From Roseburia sp. (GTDB taxonomy: Bacteria > Bacillota > Clostridia > Lachnospirales > Lachnospiraceae), in assembly GCA_017621905.1 (NCBI GenBank), contig JAGASC010000208.1:1-5951 (forward strand): 5,951 nt of DNA, given 5' to 3'. The notes below the pieces were generated by a model. The model saw only the letters and a program-made list of their open reading frames with translations. It ran no database searches and had not been told where the DNA came from. The position numbers were made by a program, and so were the translations under genes. How positions within the stretch are numbered: the stretch's first letter is position 1; every line of letters begins with the position of its first letter. This document shows, piece by piece, positions 1-5,951 of this stretch.

Positions 1-832
1 CAATTGTCGATTTTCGCAATATCACATTCCCTTTGCAAAGCGCCTCCTGAAACTTCATATAATCATCCACCGTGGTAATCAATCCACCGCCGCCGCTTTC
101 CTTCATAACGGGCGGCACAAGACAATTTCTCGCACCCTCGTTGGTAATATCTTTCTCCAGACCGTTGTAGCGGTATTGTGTGGCAAGATTATCTGACTTT
201 AATTTTTCAATATAAAATCCTGTATTTTCCATTTCAAGCGGTCGAAAAATGTTATCCTCCAGATATTCCGAAAATCTTTTTCCTGATATTTTCGCAACAA
301 GCGCACCTAACACATCATGGCAAATACCATAACTGTAATGGGAGCCGGGCTCGAATTCCAGCGGTATCTGCGCCAGATAATTGGGCATTTCAGAAACAGG
401 ACACTCCCCGGCTGTTTCTTTCTGAAATTTCACACACACATCTTTAAGCCCATCACCAGAAGCAAACCCTGCCGCCATGCAGAATAAGTCTTTGATTCTG
501 ATAGGTGTTTCTGCATCCTTGATCCCCTGCGCGGTTTTAATCTTCATATGTTCAAATTCCGGATAAAAACGATCCAGACTGTCCTCCAGAAGAAATTTTC
601 CCTGCTCATAAAGCTGCAAAGCTGCCACACAAGTAATTACTTTTGTATTAGAGTATATATTATATAAGGTATTTTTTGTAATGGGGCGTTTGCTTCCCAA
701 ATCCGCAAAACCGTTGCTATGTCTGTAGACTTCCTTGTGATGGTGATATATCGAACAATCATATCCCGGCATATTATATTTCTTCATCTCGCTGTCAAGA
801 AATTCTGTTAAATATTTTTCAAAGAGTGCCAT
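1..832 (-). CDS. Beta-lactamase-fold serine hydrolase (PF00144 type; esterase or carboxypeptidase-like), 3' end cut by window
   Basis: Reading the minus strand from the ATG at 830-832 gives 277 uninterrupted codons that run off the window at position 1, so the C-terminus is missing. The start is supported by a strong GGAGG (838-842) five bases upstream. The protein fits the class C beta-lactamase/penicillin-binding-like family. The nucleophile motif SxxK is seen as S61-N-T-K64, in the context LYNIYSNTKVITCVAALQLYEQGK. The second motif is HYSYGICHDVLG, with Y166-S-Y168; the third residue is Tyr instead of the usual Asn, which recalls EstB-type esterases. The glycine-rich ESGGGGLITTVDDYMKF (about 245-261) is also typical of the family. 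The third active-site motif would lie past the cut. The N-terminus (MALFEKYLTEFLDSEMKK) is polar and amphipathic with no signal peptide or membrane anchor, so a cytoplasmic enzyme is expected. It follows the GH106-like gene by 27 bases, so an esterase acting on imported acylated sugars is a reasonable inference. True beta-lactamase activity is unlikely. The family call is firm; the substrate is unknown. Confidence 0.9.
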   Translation of the reverse strand, partial: MALFEKYLTEFLDSEMKKYNMPGYDCSIYHHHKEVYRHSNGFADLGSKRPITKNTLYNIYSNTKVITCVAALQLYEQGKFLLEDSLDRFYPEFEHMKIKTAQGIKDAETPIRIKDLFCMAAGFASGDGLKDVCVKFQKETAGECPVSEMPNYLAQIPLEFEPGSHYSYGICHDVLGALVAKISGKRFSEYLEDNIFRPLEMENTGFYIEKLKSDNLATQYRYNGLEKDITNEGARNCLVPPVMKESGGGGLITTVDDYMKFQEALCKGNVILRKSTI

Positions 833-837
833 ACAAA

Positions 838-842
838 CCTCC
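838..842 (-). promoter_or_regulatory. Ribosome binding site of the serine hydrolase gene
   Basis: The minus strand reads GGAGG here, five bases before the ATG at 830-832. It sits inside the 27-base gap after the GH106-like stop codon and decides the start of the serine hydrolase, whose reading frame has no stop codon in the window. Confidence 0.85.
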
Positions 843-859
843 ATTTTAAGTTATAAAAA

Positions 860-3800
860 TCATTCGGTACCTTCACCATTACGACCACATACTTTCCAGA
901 CATTAATATCTTCTAATATCCCCTGCTCATACAGCTGATATTCCTCTCTCCAGCTTTCCCCTTCCGTCATGAAGTTCTCCGGTCCATATGCACCAGACAC
1001 CTTAGGGAACTGATGGAGCGGACCGAATGTATTTCTTCTGGTCAGAACTACCTCGACTGCTTCCAGCCCCTCTACAATCGCTCTATAGGGTGGAAAAGCA
1101 AGAATAATCTCCTCTTTGCCCCGCAGTTTCACCAATGCACCGCCAAAATCTTTTACCTCTACAACCACCGTTTTTTCCCGCATTCCATCTACATAGTAAG
1201 TAATACCACCCGAATAAAAAGGAAGTCCCTGAGCAGTAATATCTCCAATTTTCAATTCAGAAGGCAACACATTCAGTACAGGAACAATCCTCTCTTTCGG
1301 CAGCTCTGCAGAGCCTTGGAACGTTACTCCAAAATCTCCCAACAGATAAACTGCTTCTAGACCGCTGGTTTTATCATAATCCCTTTCGATGATGAGTGTA
1401 TTTTTACCCTCTCTCCAAACCTCATCCGGAACTGGGATTCTGTCAAAGCAAATGTCTATCCATTTTCCACATGATTCTATGAAAACAGGCTTATCATTTA
1501 TGAAAATACCCGTAATATACTCTTTCTCCTCCACCACCAACTCTACCGCTTTCGGCAAGGAATCAATCTGTACTGCAAAATTCAGCCGCACAGAGGCAAG
1601 CGGCTGTTTATTGTTATCGAGTTTTTTTTCTTCAAACCATGGCTGAAGCATATCTCCTCCACGATGAGGTAACCCCAAAATATCTCTAAGCTTTCTATCC
1701 GCTTTCAATACCTCCTGCACAGGGACCTCTTCTTTGCCCAAAATATCTACTGATGCCCGATCCAACACGCAGATATTTTTTTCAGACAATTTGTAGCGAA
1801 AAGTTTTCGGAATAACAATAGTTTCTCCCACTTCGATACTTTTTTCCACAGGAAGTTCCCGTTCTATATCAGTTACCAGATACAGGCGCTCACCACCCGC
1901 TTCCAGATGAATCGATATTCGAATACTTCCATCCACGATCGTATACACAGGCCTTACGACTTCTCCTGTTCTGGGATTCCAGCGTTCTAAACAACGTCCC
2001 TTCCCCAGATTCAGTTCAACCTGGCATGTGTTCTCTCTGTCCACGTTCAAAAGCATTATCATGCGACCGCCCGCAATCCGGAAGCTTTGCACGAAAAGGC
2101 TGCTGCTGTCTGCAGAGAAAACCTCAACCTCCCCGCCACTTCGACAGGCCCCAGCCAATGCCTTTTCCTTCCATGGGATTGTCTTAACCACAGGCTGTCT
2201 CGTAAATTCTTCTACTGACCCGGATTTTTCTGCATCTACATACTCTGGTATAGCTCCGGCAAAAATCACCTGGCCGCCTTGGGCAGCAAATTCCTGCAAA
2301 AGCTTTAGGGTCGTCAGGCGCATAGTATCTATCCCGGCTACCAGCACTTTATCATAAACACCATTTCCTATGCGCAGCATACCATTTTCAACTTTTCCAT
2401 ATCGCTGCATCAGATCTTCTTCTCCATAATCAAAATCGATCTGATGCTTCATAAGCGCATGAAATACCCAGACATACTGTTCCTCTAATCTTCTGATCTC
2501 TTCATCCGCTGCCGATAGTACGTCAAACGCTCCACTGTAGGCTCTTGCCCATACGCTCTCAATGGGATTGAGCACTAATAATCTGCATTCCGGCTCTCCT
2601 TCACAAAGCGCCGCATGGATTCTAGCATAGTAATCCTCCAGATACCGGCAATCCTGATACCACGCCGACTGATGAAGAATGCTGGCAGGGTAATCTCTTT
2701 TTGCCTCACCTTTCATCGTGTACCAGGACAAATGGGGACACCTTAAATTGACGCCCAATAGCGCCTGCCAGTCCCCAACATTTTTATAAGATCGAAAGCT
2801 CATCTGCCAGCCGGTTCCGCCATTTAATTCTGACAATACCCATTTCTTGCCAAGCTGCCTTGCCACAGAGGAAAGTTGTTTTGCTGCCCAATAGCATTGA
2901 TTATGCTCTGTCAAAAGATCCATACCCGGATAATCCATATATTCATAAAAGCGCATCAACGAGCCCTGCATAGCAGCCTGTGCACACAGAGAATCCTCAT
3001 GGAGAACATGTCCGGTAAAAATCAATTTGTTTTCCCGACACCATTGGGCAATGGGGCTGGCAAAGCATTCCAGGAATAATTCCTGACACAATTCAAAAAA
3101 ATCCCGGGTAACTTTGGATATTTCGCCCTTACACTTACGCAAAAACAATTCCGGCAGATTTTCCAAAAGACTGTATCCAAACCGTTTCTCAAATTCCTCC
3201 AACATTCCGGGCGTATAAGGACACCCCTGTTTCCCTGCCTCGTCAAATTCTGTAAACATACCTCCACGATGAGGCTCGTCTGTAAATATCCCCAGAATCT
3301 CTTTGCCCAGTTTGTCTCCACAATTCTCTTTATATGCTTCATGGGTAATCTGAATGAAATGTTCTATTGCTTCTTTATTCATTGTATTTACATAGCTGTT
3401 GCCATTGAAACTACTGCTGCCAGAGGCATAATTCACATAAAAAAGTAACGCCGTTTCCCCTTCATTCAGGGAAATGCCTTCTTTCAGCCTACGCTTACTT
3501 TTCATGATATGGTCTTCATCCAGTCTGCACGCAAACGCCGCAAGCATCATCCCTGACTCCCGTCGATTCATCGGTATACTCTGATTGAATGATTTCCAGT
3601 CCATCTGTGCGTATTCCTCCGGTTCTGCCAGATGCATTGTCAAGTACATGGCTCTGTATATTTCTTCTTCCGTAGCCAGTCCTCCTGCACATCCGGAAGG
3701 CCATCGGTCATCATCATACAGCCACGTTTCCATTTCTTTTTCCCCGCCATACGCAGCACAGCGATTGATCAGCCGAAACCATTCTTCTCCCAGATATTCT

Positions 3801-3976
3801 GTCGCAAGTCCGGTGCGGGAATGCATAAAATATCCCCCAAACCCCATCTGCTTCATGATATCGATCTGTCGTAAAAGCTCCTCTTCTTCCAGTCGTCCAT
3901 TCCAGGCCCAAAAAGGCTTTCCTCTATATTCCGCCGGTGGATTTTGAAATATGCTCTGTCTCTGCACTAAATTCAT
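860..3976 (-). CDS. GH106-like glycoside hydrolase (alpha-L-rhamnosidase-related), cytoplasmic
   Basis: This 1038-residue protein is complete and close in length to GH106 enzymes. The N-terminal region (about 1-460) looks like the family's TIM barrel: RGKPFWAWNGRLEEEELLRQI (18-38), MGFGGYFMHSRTGL (44-57) and the characteristic LYDDDRWPSGCAGG (86-99). Two glutamates in conserved-looking settings are the catalytic candidates: E234 in IFTDEPHRGG and E383 in VLSELNGGTGW. HLSWYTMKGEAKRDYPAS (415-432) matches the family's later barrel segment. Residues about 464-580 resemble an alpha/beta domain (YDKVLVAGIDTMRLTTLKLL). Beta-rich segments follow, including a galactose-binding jelly-roll-like region (about 795-885), and the tail RNTFGPLHQF...GPENF (981-1002) is typical, so the gene is not truncated. 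There is no signal peptide, so it probably acts on imported oligosaccharides. The ATG is preceded by AAAAGGA (3986-3992) nine bases upstream. The start overlaps the stop of a gene stub as ATGA. Many relatives of this family are uncharacterised, so rhamnosidase specificity is only an inference. Confidence 0.88.
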   Translation of the reverse strand: MNLVQRQSIFQNPPAEYRGKPFWAWNGRLEEEELLRQIDIMKQMGFGGYFMHSRTGLATEYLGEEWFRLINRCAAYGGEKEMETWLYDDDRWPSGCAGGLATEEEIYRAMYLTMHLAEPEEYAQMDWKSFNQSIPMNRRESGMMLAAFACRLDEDHIMKSKRRLKEGISLNEGETALLFYVNYASGSSSFNGNSYVNTMNKEAIEHFIQITHEAYKENCGDKLGKEILGIFTDEPHRGGMFTEFDEAGKQGCPYTPGMLEEFEKRFGYSLLENLPELFLRKCKGEISKVTRDFFELCQELFLECFASPIAQWCRENKLIFTGHVLHEDSLCAQAAMQGSLMRFYEYMDYPGMDLLTEHNQCYWAAKQLSSVARQLGKKWVLSELNGGTGWQMSFRSYKNVGDWQALLGVNLRCPHLSWYTMKGEAKRDYPASILHQSAWYQDCRYLEDYYARIHAALCEGEPECRLLVLNPIESVWARAYSGAFDVLSAADEEIRRLEEQYVWVFHALMKHQIDFDYGEEDLMQRYGKVENGMLRIGNGVYDKVLVAGIDTMRLTTLKLLQEFAAQGGQVIFAGAIPEYVDAEKSGSVEEFTRQPVVKTIPWKEKALAGACRSGGEVEVFSADSSSLFVQSFRIAGGRMIMLLNVDRENTCQVELNLGKGRCLERWNPRTGEVVRPVYTIVDGSIRISIHLEAGGERLYLVTDIERELPVEKSIEVGETIVIPKTFRYKLSEKNICVLDRASVDILGKEEVPVQEVLKADRKLRDILGLPHRGGDMLQPWFEEKKLDNNKQPLASVRLNFAVQIDSLPKAVELVVEEKEYITGIFINDKPVFIESCGKWIDICFDRIPVPDEVWREGKNTLIIERDYDKTSGLEAVYLLGDFGVTFQGSAELPKERIVPVLNVLPSELKIGDITAQGLPFYSGGITYYVDGMREKTVVVEVKDFGGALVKLRGKEEIILAFPPYRAIVEGLEAVEVVLTRRNTFGPLHQFPKVSGAYGPENFMTEGESWREEYQLYEQGILEDINVWKVCGRNGEGTE

Positions 3977-4083
3977 TTTGCCTTATCCTTTTCTCTGTAA
4001 TTTCCAAAAGCTTCTTGTATCGCATAATACGAAGGCTTTGGATTGCCCCTCTGGTCTGTGATCCTTAATATAATCCATAAGCT
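3973..4083 (-). pseudogene. C-terminal stub of a lost glycosidase gene
   Basis: The 140-base gap between the permease and the GH106-like gene holds an open minus-strand frame of 36 codons, running from just after a TGA (4084-4086) to a TGA at 3973-3975. Its peptide includes ITDQRGNPKPSYYAIQEAF (core DQRGNPKPSYYAI at 4018-4056). The pattern 'D-x-x-G-N-P-K-P-S-Y-Y-A' is common at the very end of TIM-barrel glycosidases such as GH2, GH5, GH10 and GH39 proteins. Its stop overlaps the ATG of the GH106-like gene as ATGA, a usual arrangement for coupled genes, which supports this frame as the true end of a former gene. There is no start codon or ribosome binding site in this frame, and the rest of the enzyme is absent, so it is read as a deletion remnant. 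A neighbouring frame (4068-4100) reads MEERIEAYGLY and could be the preceding piece, joined by a small frameshift; this is weaker. The enzyme family cannot be assigned from so short a tail. Confidence 0.55.
3986..3992 (-). promoter_or_regulatory. Ribosome binding site of the GH106-like gene
   Basis: The minus strand reads AAAAGGA here, nine bases before the ATG at 3974-3976. A second AAGG (3981-3984) lies only four bases from the ATG and is probably too close. The site lies inside the coding frame of the upstream stub, as expected for two genes that once overlapped. Confidence 0.6.
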
Positions 4084-4116
4084 TCAATCCTTTCTTCCAT
4101 TGCAGTATATATAATT

Positions 4117-5022
4117 TTACTCCTTCACGGAGCCTATCATGACACCCTTTACAAAATATTTCTGAACAAACGGATATGCACACAGCACCGGTGCCGAAGC
4201 AAGAATAATGGTACAGTATTTCAAAAGCTGAGCCAATTCCCGTTTTTCCTGCATCTGTATTGAAGTCATAGGTCCATTCTTCTGCACCTGTGTTGCCATG
4301 AGCAGATCTTTTAAGATAGATTGTAACGGCATCAGCTTCATGTCATAAATATATACCAGAGCTGTATAATAATCATTCCAGTGACCCACGGCATAATACA
4401 GAGAAATTACCGCAATAATCGGCTTGGACAATGGCAAAAGAATCTTTATCAGATACTGAAAGGAATTGGCGCCGTCCAGTTCTGCCGCCTCCCACAAGCT
4501 CTCCGGTATACTGCTCTTAAAATAAGTTCTCATAACAAGAACATTATAAACAGAGCATGCACCCGGGATAATCATGGCCCATACCGTATCGATCATCCCC
4601 AGCTTTTTTACTACCAGATACGTAGGAATTAAACCACCGCTAAAATACATCGTGAATAAAAGCACATACAAAACAAACTTTCTTGGAAGAAACTCCTTAC
4701 GTGACAAAGGATATGCTGCGCATGTTGTTATTACGACATTCAACAAGGTTCCCGCTACAGTATAAAAGATAGTATTCCGATAGCCTGTCCACAGACTGCT
4801 ATAGTTCATTGCCTCTTTATATGCCTTCATAGAAAATCCTACCGGCCAAAGGACCACCTCGCAGTTCCACACTGCAGTTGGATTACTTACCGAAGCAATT
4901 AATACAAACCACAACGGCCACACAAAAATCAACAATAATACGAGCATTACAACAACATTTACGACATCAAAAATCTTATCCTGATAAGATTTTTTAAATG
5001 AATTACGATTCGATTTACGCAT
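4117..5022 (-). CDS. Sugar ABC transporter permease, LplC/YtcP family
   Basis: This 301-residue integral membrane protein is full length for the family. It is one half of the transmembrane channel of a CUT1-type oligosaccharide ABC importer and pairs with the LplB-type permease encoded just upstream. Hydrophobic segments appear at about 20-45, 84-106, 116-138, 147-165, 200-213 and 268-285. The conserved segment LLFTMYFSGGLIPTYLVV (121-138) is a signature of the LplC/YtcP group. The ATPase-contacting EAA loop is seen as EAAELDGANSFQYLIKILLP (178-197). The C-terminus FVKGVMIGSVKE is the usual family ending, so the stop codon at 4117-4119 is genuine and the gene was not damaged by the deletion inferred next to it. 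The ATG at 5020-5022 has a strong GGGAGGAG upstream that touches the stop codon of the preceding permease, and the 12-base gap suggests tight co-translation. In this family the ATPase is often a shared MsmX/UgpC-type protein encoded elsewhere. The substrate cannot be read from the permease alone. Confidence 0.93.
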   Translation of the reverse strand: MRKSNRNSFKKSYQDKIFDVVNVVVMLVLLLIFVWPLWFVLIASVSNPTAVWNCEVVLWPVGFSMKAYKEAMNYSSLWTGYRNTIFYTVAGTLLNVVITTCAAYPLSRKEFLPRKFVLYVLLFTMYFSGGLIPTYLVVKKLGMIDTVWAMIIPGACSVYNVLVMRTYFKSSIPESLWEAAELDGANSFQYLIKILLPLSKPIIAVISLYYAVGHWNDYYTALVYIYDMKLMPLQSILKDLLMATQVQKNGPMTSIQMQEKRELAQLLKYCTIILASAPVLCAYPFVQKYFVKGVMIGSVKE

Positions 5023-5027
5023 TCTAT

Positions 5028-5035
5028 CTCCTCCC
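5028..5035 (-). promoter_or_regulatory. Ribosome binding site of the LplC-type permease gene
   Basis: The minus strand reads GGGAGGAG, five bases before the ATG at 5020-5022. Its first G is the last base of the upstream permease's TAG stop (5035-5037), so termination and re-initiation are likely coupled. Confidence 0.8.
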
Positions 5036-5951
5036 TAAAACAAACTCTCATCAGTCACTTTTTTGACCACCGTATTTGCAGTGATAAGCAGGATCAGATT
5101 AATTATGGTATTGAACAGGCCTACCGCCGTGGAAAATCCATAATCATGATCCACCAGACCTACCTTATAGACATAAGTTGCTATTATTTCGGATTCCTTC
5201 TGATTCAGGGCATTCTGAAGCAAATACGATTTTTCAAAACCTACACTCATCAGACCACCCAAATTTAAAATAAGCAGCATTATAATCGTAGGCTTAATAC
5301 TCGGCAAATCCACATGCCACATTCTCTGAATTTTGGTAGCTCCGTCTATAATCGCAGCCTCATGAAGCTGATAGTCTACTCCTGCCAGAGCCGATATATA
5401 AATGATCGAACTCCAGCCAAGCCCCTGCCACACGCCTGTCCATACATAAATATCCTTAAACCACTCTGCCTTTGACAGGAAATCTACAGATTCCAGACCA
5501 ACCAAATTCCGCAGGGTATTGAAAATACCTGTATTTGCATCACAAAAAATACTGATCATACCGCAAATAACAACGGTAGAAATAAAATAAGGGGCATAAG
5601 ATACCATCTGAACCGTTTTTCTTAAATATTTGCTTTTCAGATAATTTAACATTAAAGCAAAAATAATAGGAAGTGGAAATCCTACCAGGAAACCATATAC
5701 ACTAAGTTCCAATGTATTCCGGATCAGCATCTCAAAATAATAGGAATTGAAAAATTTTTCAAAATACTTGAATCCTACCCAGGGACTGCCCAAAATCCCC
5801 AGTTTTATCTTGTAATCCTTAAATGCCAACAGCAACCCATATATGGGAGTATAGGAAAATATGATATAATAAACCAGTACCGGAAGGATCATTACATACA
5901 TAATCCAATGCTTCCGAAGATTATTTTTCAACCTCGCGAAAGATGTTTTTC
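5035..5951 (-). CDS. Sugar ABC transporter permease, LplB/YteP family, 5' end cut by window
   Basis: This is the other channel-forming permease of the CUT1-type importer. The frame stays open to the window edge. A TTG at 5929-5931 would give 298 residues, but it has no properly spaced ribosome binding site: GCGAGG abuts it directly. The codons before it read KTSFAR and continue the basic N-terminal region common in this family, so the real start is probably beyond position 5951. Numbered from the TTG, membrane segments lie at about 11-32, 75-98, 108-130, 162-184, 213-235 and 266-288. FSYTPIYGLLLAFKDYK (25-41) is the conserved LplB-type region after the first helix, and the EAA loop is HEAAIIDGATKIQRMWHVDLP (190-210). 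The C-terminus is complete (TVVKKVTDESLF). The gene starts the part of the operon seen here; the solute-binding protein gene may lie upstream of it, outside the window. Family assignment is firm; the transported sugar is inferred from the downstream glycosidase only. Confidence 0.93.
   Translation of the reverse strand, partial: KTSFARLKNNLRKHWIMYVMILPVLVYYIIFSYTPIYGLLLAFKDYKIKLGILGSPWVGFKYFEKFFNSYYFEMLIRNTLELSVYGFLVGFPLPIIFALMLNYLKSKYLRKTVQMVSYAPYFISTVVICGMISIFCDANTGIFNTLRNLVGLESVDFLSKAEWFKDIYVWTGVWQGLGWSSIIYISALAGVDYQLHEAAIIDGATKIQRMWHVDLPSIKPTIIMLLILNLGGLMSVGFEKSYLLQNALNQKESEIIATYVYKVGLVDHDYGFSTAVGLFNTIINLILLITANTVVKKVTDESLF

Noticed and set aside
178..447. Plus-strand open frame of 89 codons
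   Set aside because: It lies opposite the serine hydrolase, whose motifs and ribosome binding site are clear; the translated product has no recognisable features.
3022..3342. Minus-strand open frame of 106 codons inside the glycosidase gene, and similar frames at 3516-3704 and 3714-3911
   Set aside because: All are alternative-frame shadows of the GH106-like coding sequence, which is continuous and conserved in its own frame.
1013..3947. Several plus-strand open frames of 67-120 codons opposite the glycosidase gene
   Set aside because: They are antisense shadows with low-complexity Ser/Pro/His-rich products and no family features.
4118..4134. Possible small hairpin CTCC-GTGAA-GGAG at the end of the LplC-type permease gene
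   Set aside because: The stem is only four base pairs, lies in conserved coding sequence and has no following T-run, so it is not credible as a terminator.
3983..4183. Minus-strand open frame of 66 codons overlapping the end of the LplC-type permease
   Set aside because: Its first part is a frame-shifted reading of the conserved permease C-terminus and its later part is out of frame with the glycosidase-like tail peptide. An internal ATG at 4076-4078 would give 31 residues, but these resemble nothing known to me.
5929..5931. TTG as the start codon of the LplB-type permease
   Set aside because: The frame is open upstream to the window edge, the preceding codons fit the basic N-terminus of the family, and there is no spaced ribosome binding site; the true start is probably outside the window.

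Overview
The window reads as part of one minus-strand carbohydrate-use operon from a Gram-positive, low-to-mid GC gut-type Clostridia, most likely Lachnospiraceae. That placement is an inference from the LplB/LplC-type permeases, the GH106-like cytoplasmic glycosidase, the strong GGAGG-type ribosome binding sites and the AT-leaning codon use. All genes lie on the minus strand, so transcription runs from high to low coordinates and the promoter should lie beyond position 5951.

In order of transcription, the window holds: (1) an LplB-type sugar ABC permease whose 5' end is cut by the window edge (5035-5951); (2) an LplC/YtcP-type partner permease, complete (4117-5022); (3) a 140-base gap carrying what looks like the C-terminal stub of a lost glycosidase gene (about 3973-4083); (4) a complete 1038-residue GH106-like (alpha-L-rhamnosidase-related) glycoside hydrolase (860-3976); (5) a beta-lactamase-fold serine hydrolase (PF00144 type) whose 3' end is cut by the window edge (1-832). 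The serine hydrolase has no stop codon inside the window but is a clear gene. Spacings are 12 and 27 bases apart from the gap with the stub, and no convincing terminator interrupts the run.

The likely joint role is import of a plant-type oligosaccharide, possibly rhamnose-containing, followed by breakdown in the cytoplasm. The two permeases form the membrane channel. The glycosidase, which has no signal peptide, trims the imported sugar. The serine hydrolase, also without a signal peptide, could remove ester groups. Neither the solute-binding protein nor the ATPase is in the window. Substrate and chemistry are inferred from family and context only.

The most interesting detail is the stub. 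A 36-codon open frame ends in a peptide typical of the tails of TIM-barrel glycosidases, and its stop codon overlaps the start of the GH106-like gene as ATGA. This suggests that an additional glycosidase gene once sat between the permease and the GH106-like gene and was deleted. I found no RNA genes, mobile elements, CRISPR arrays or clearly novel systems.
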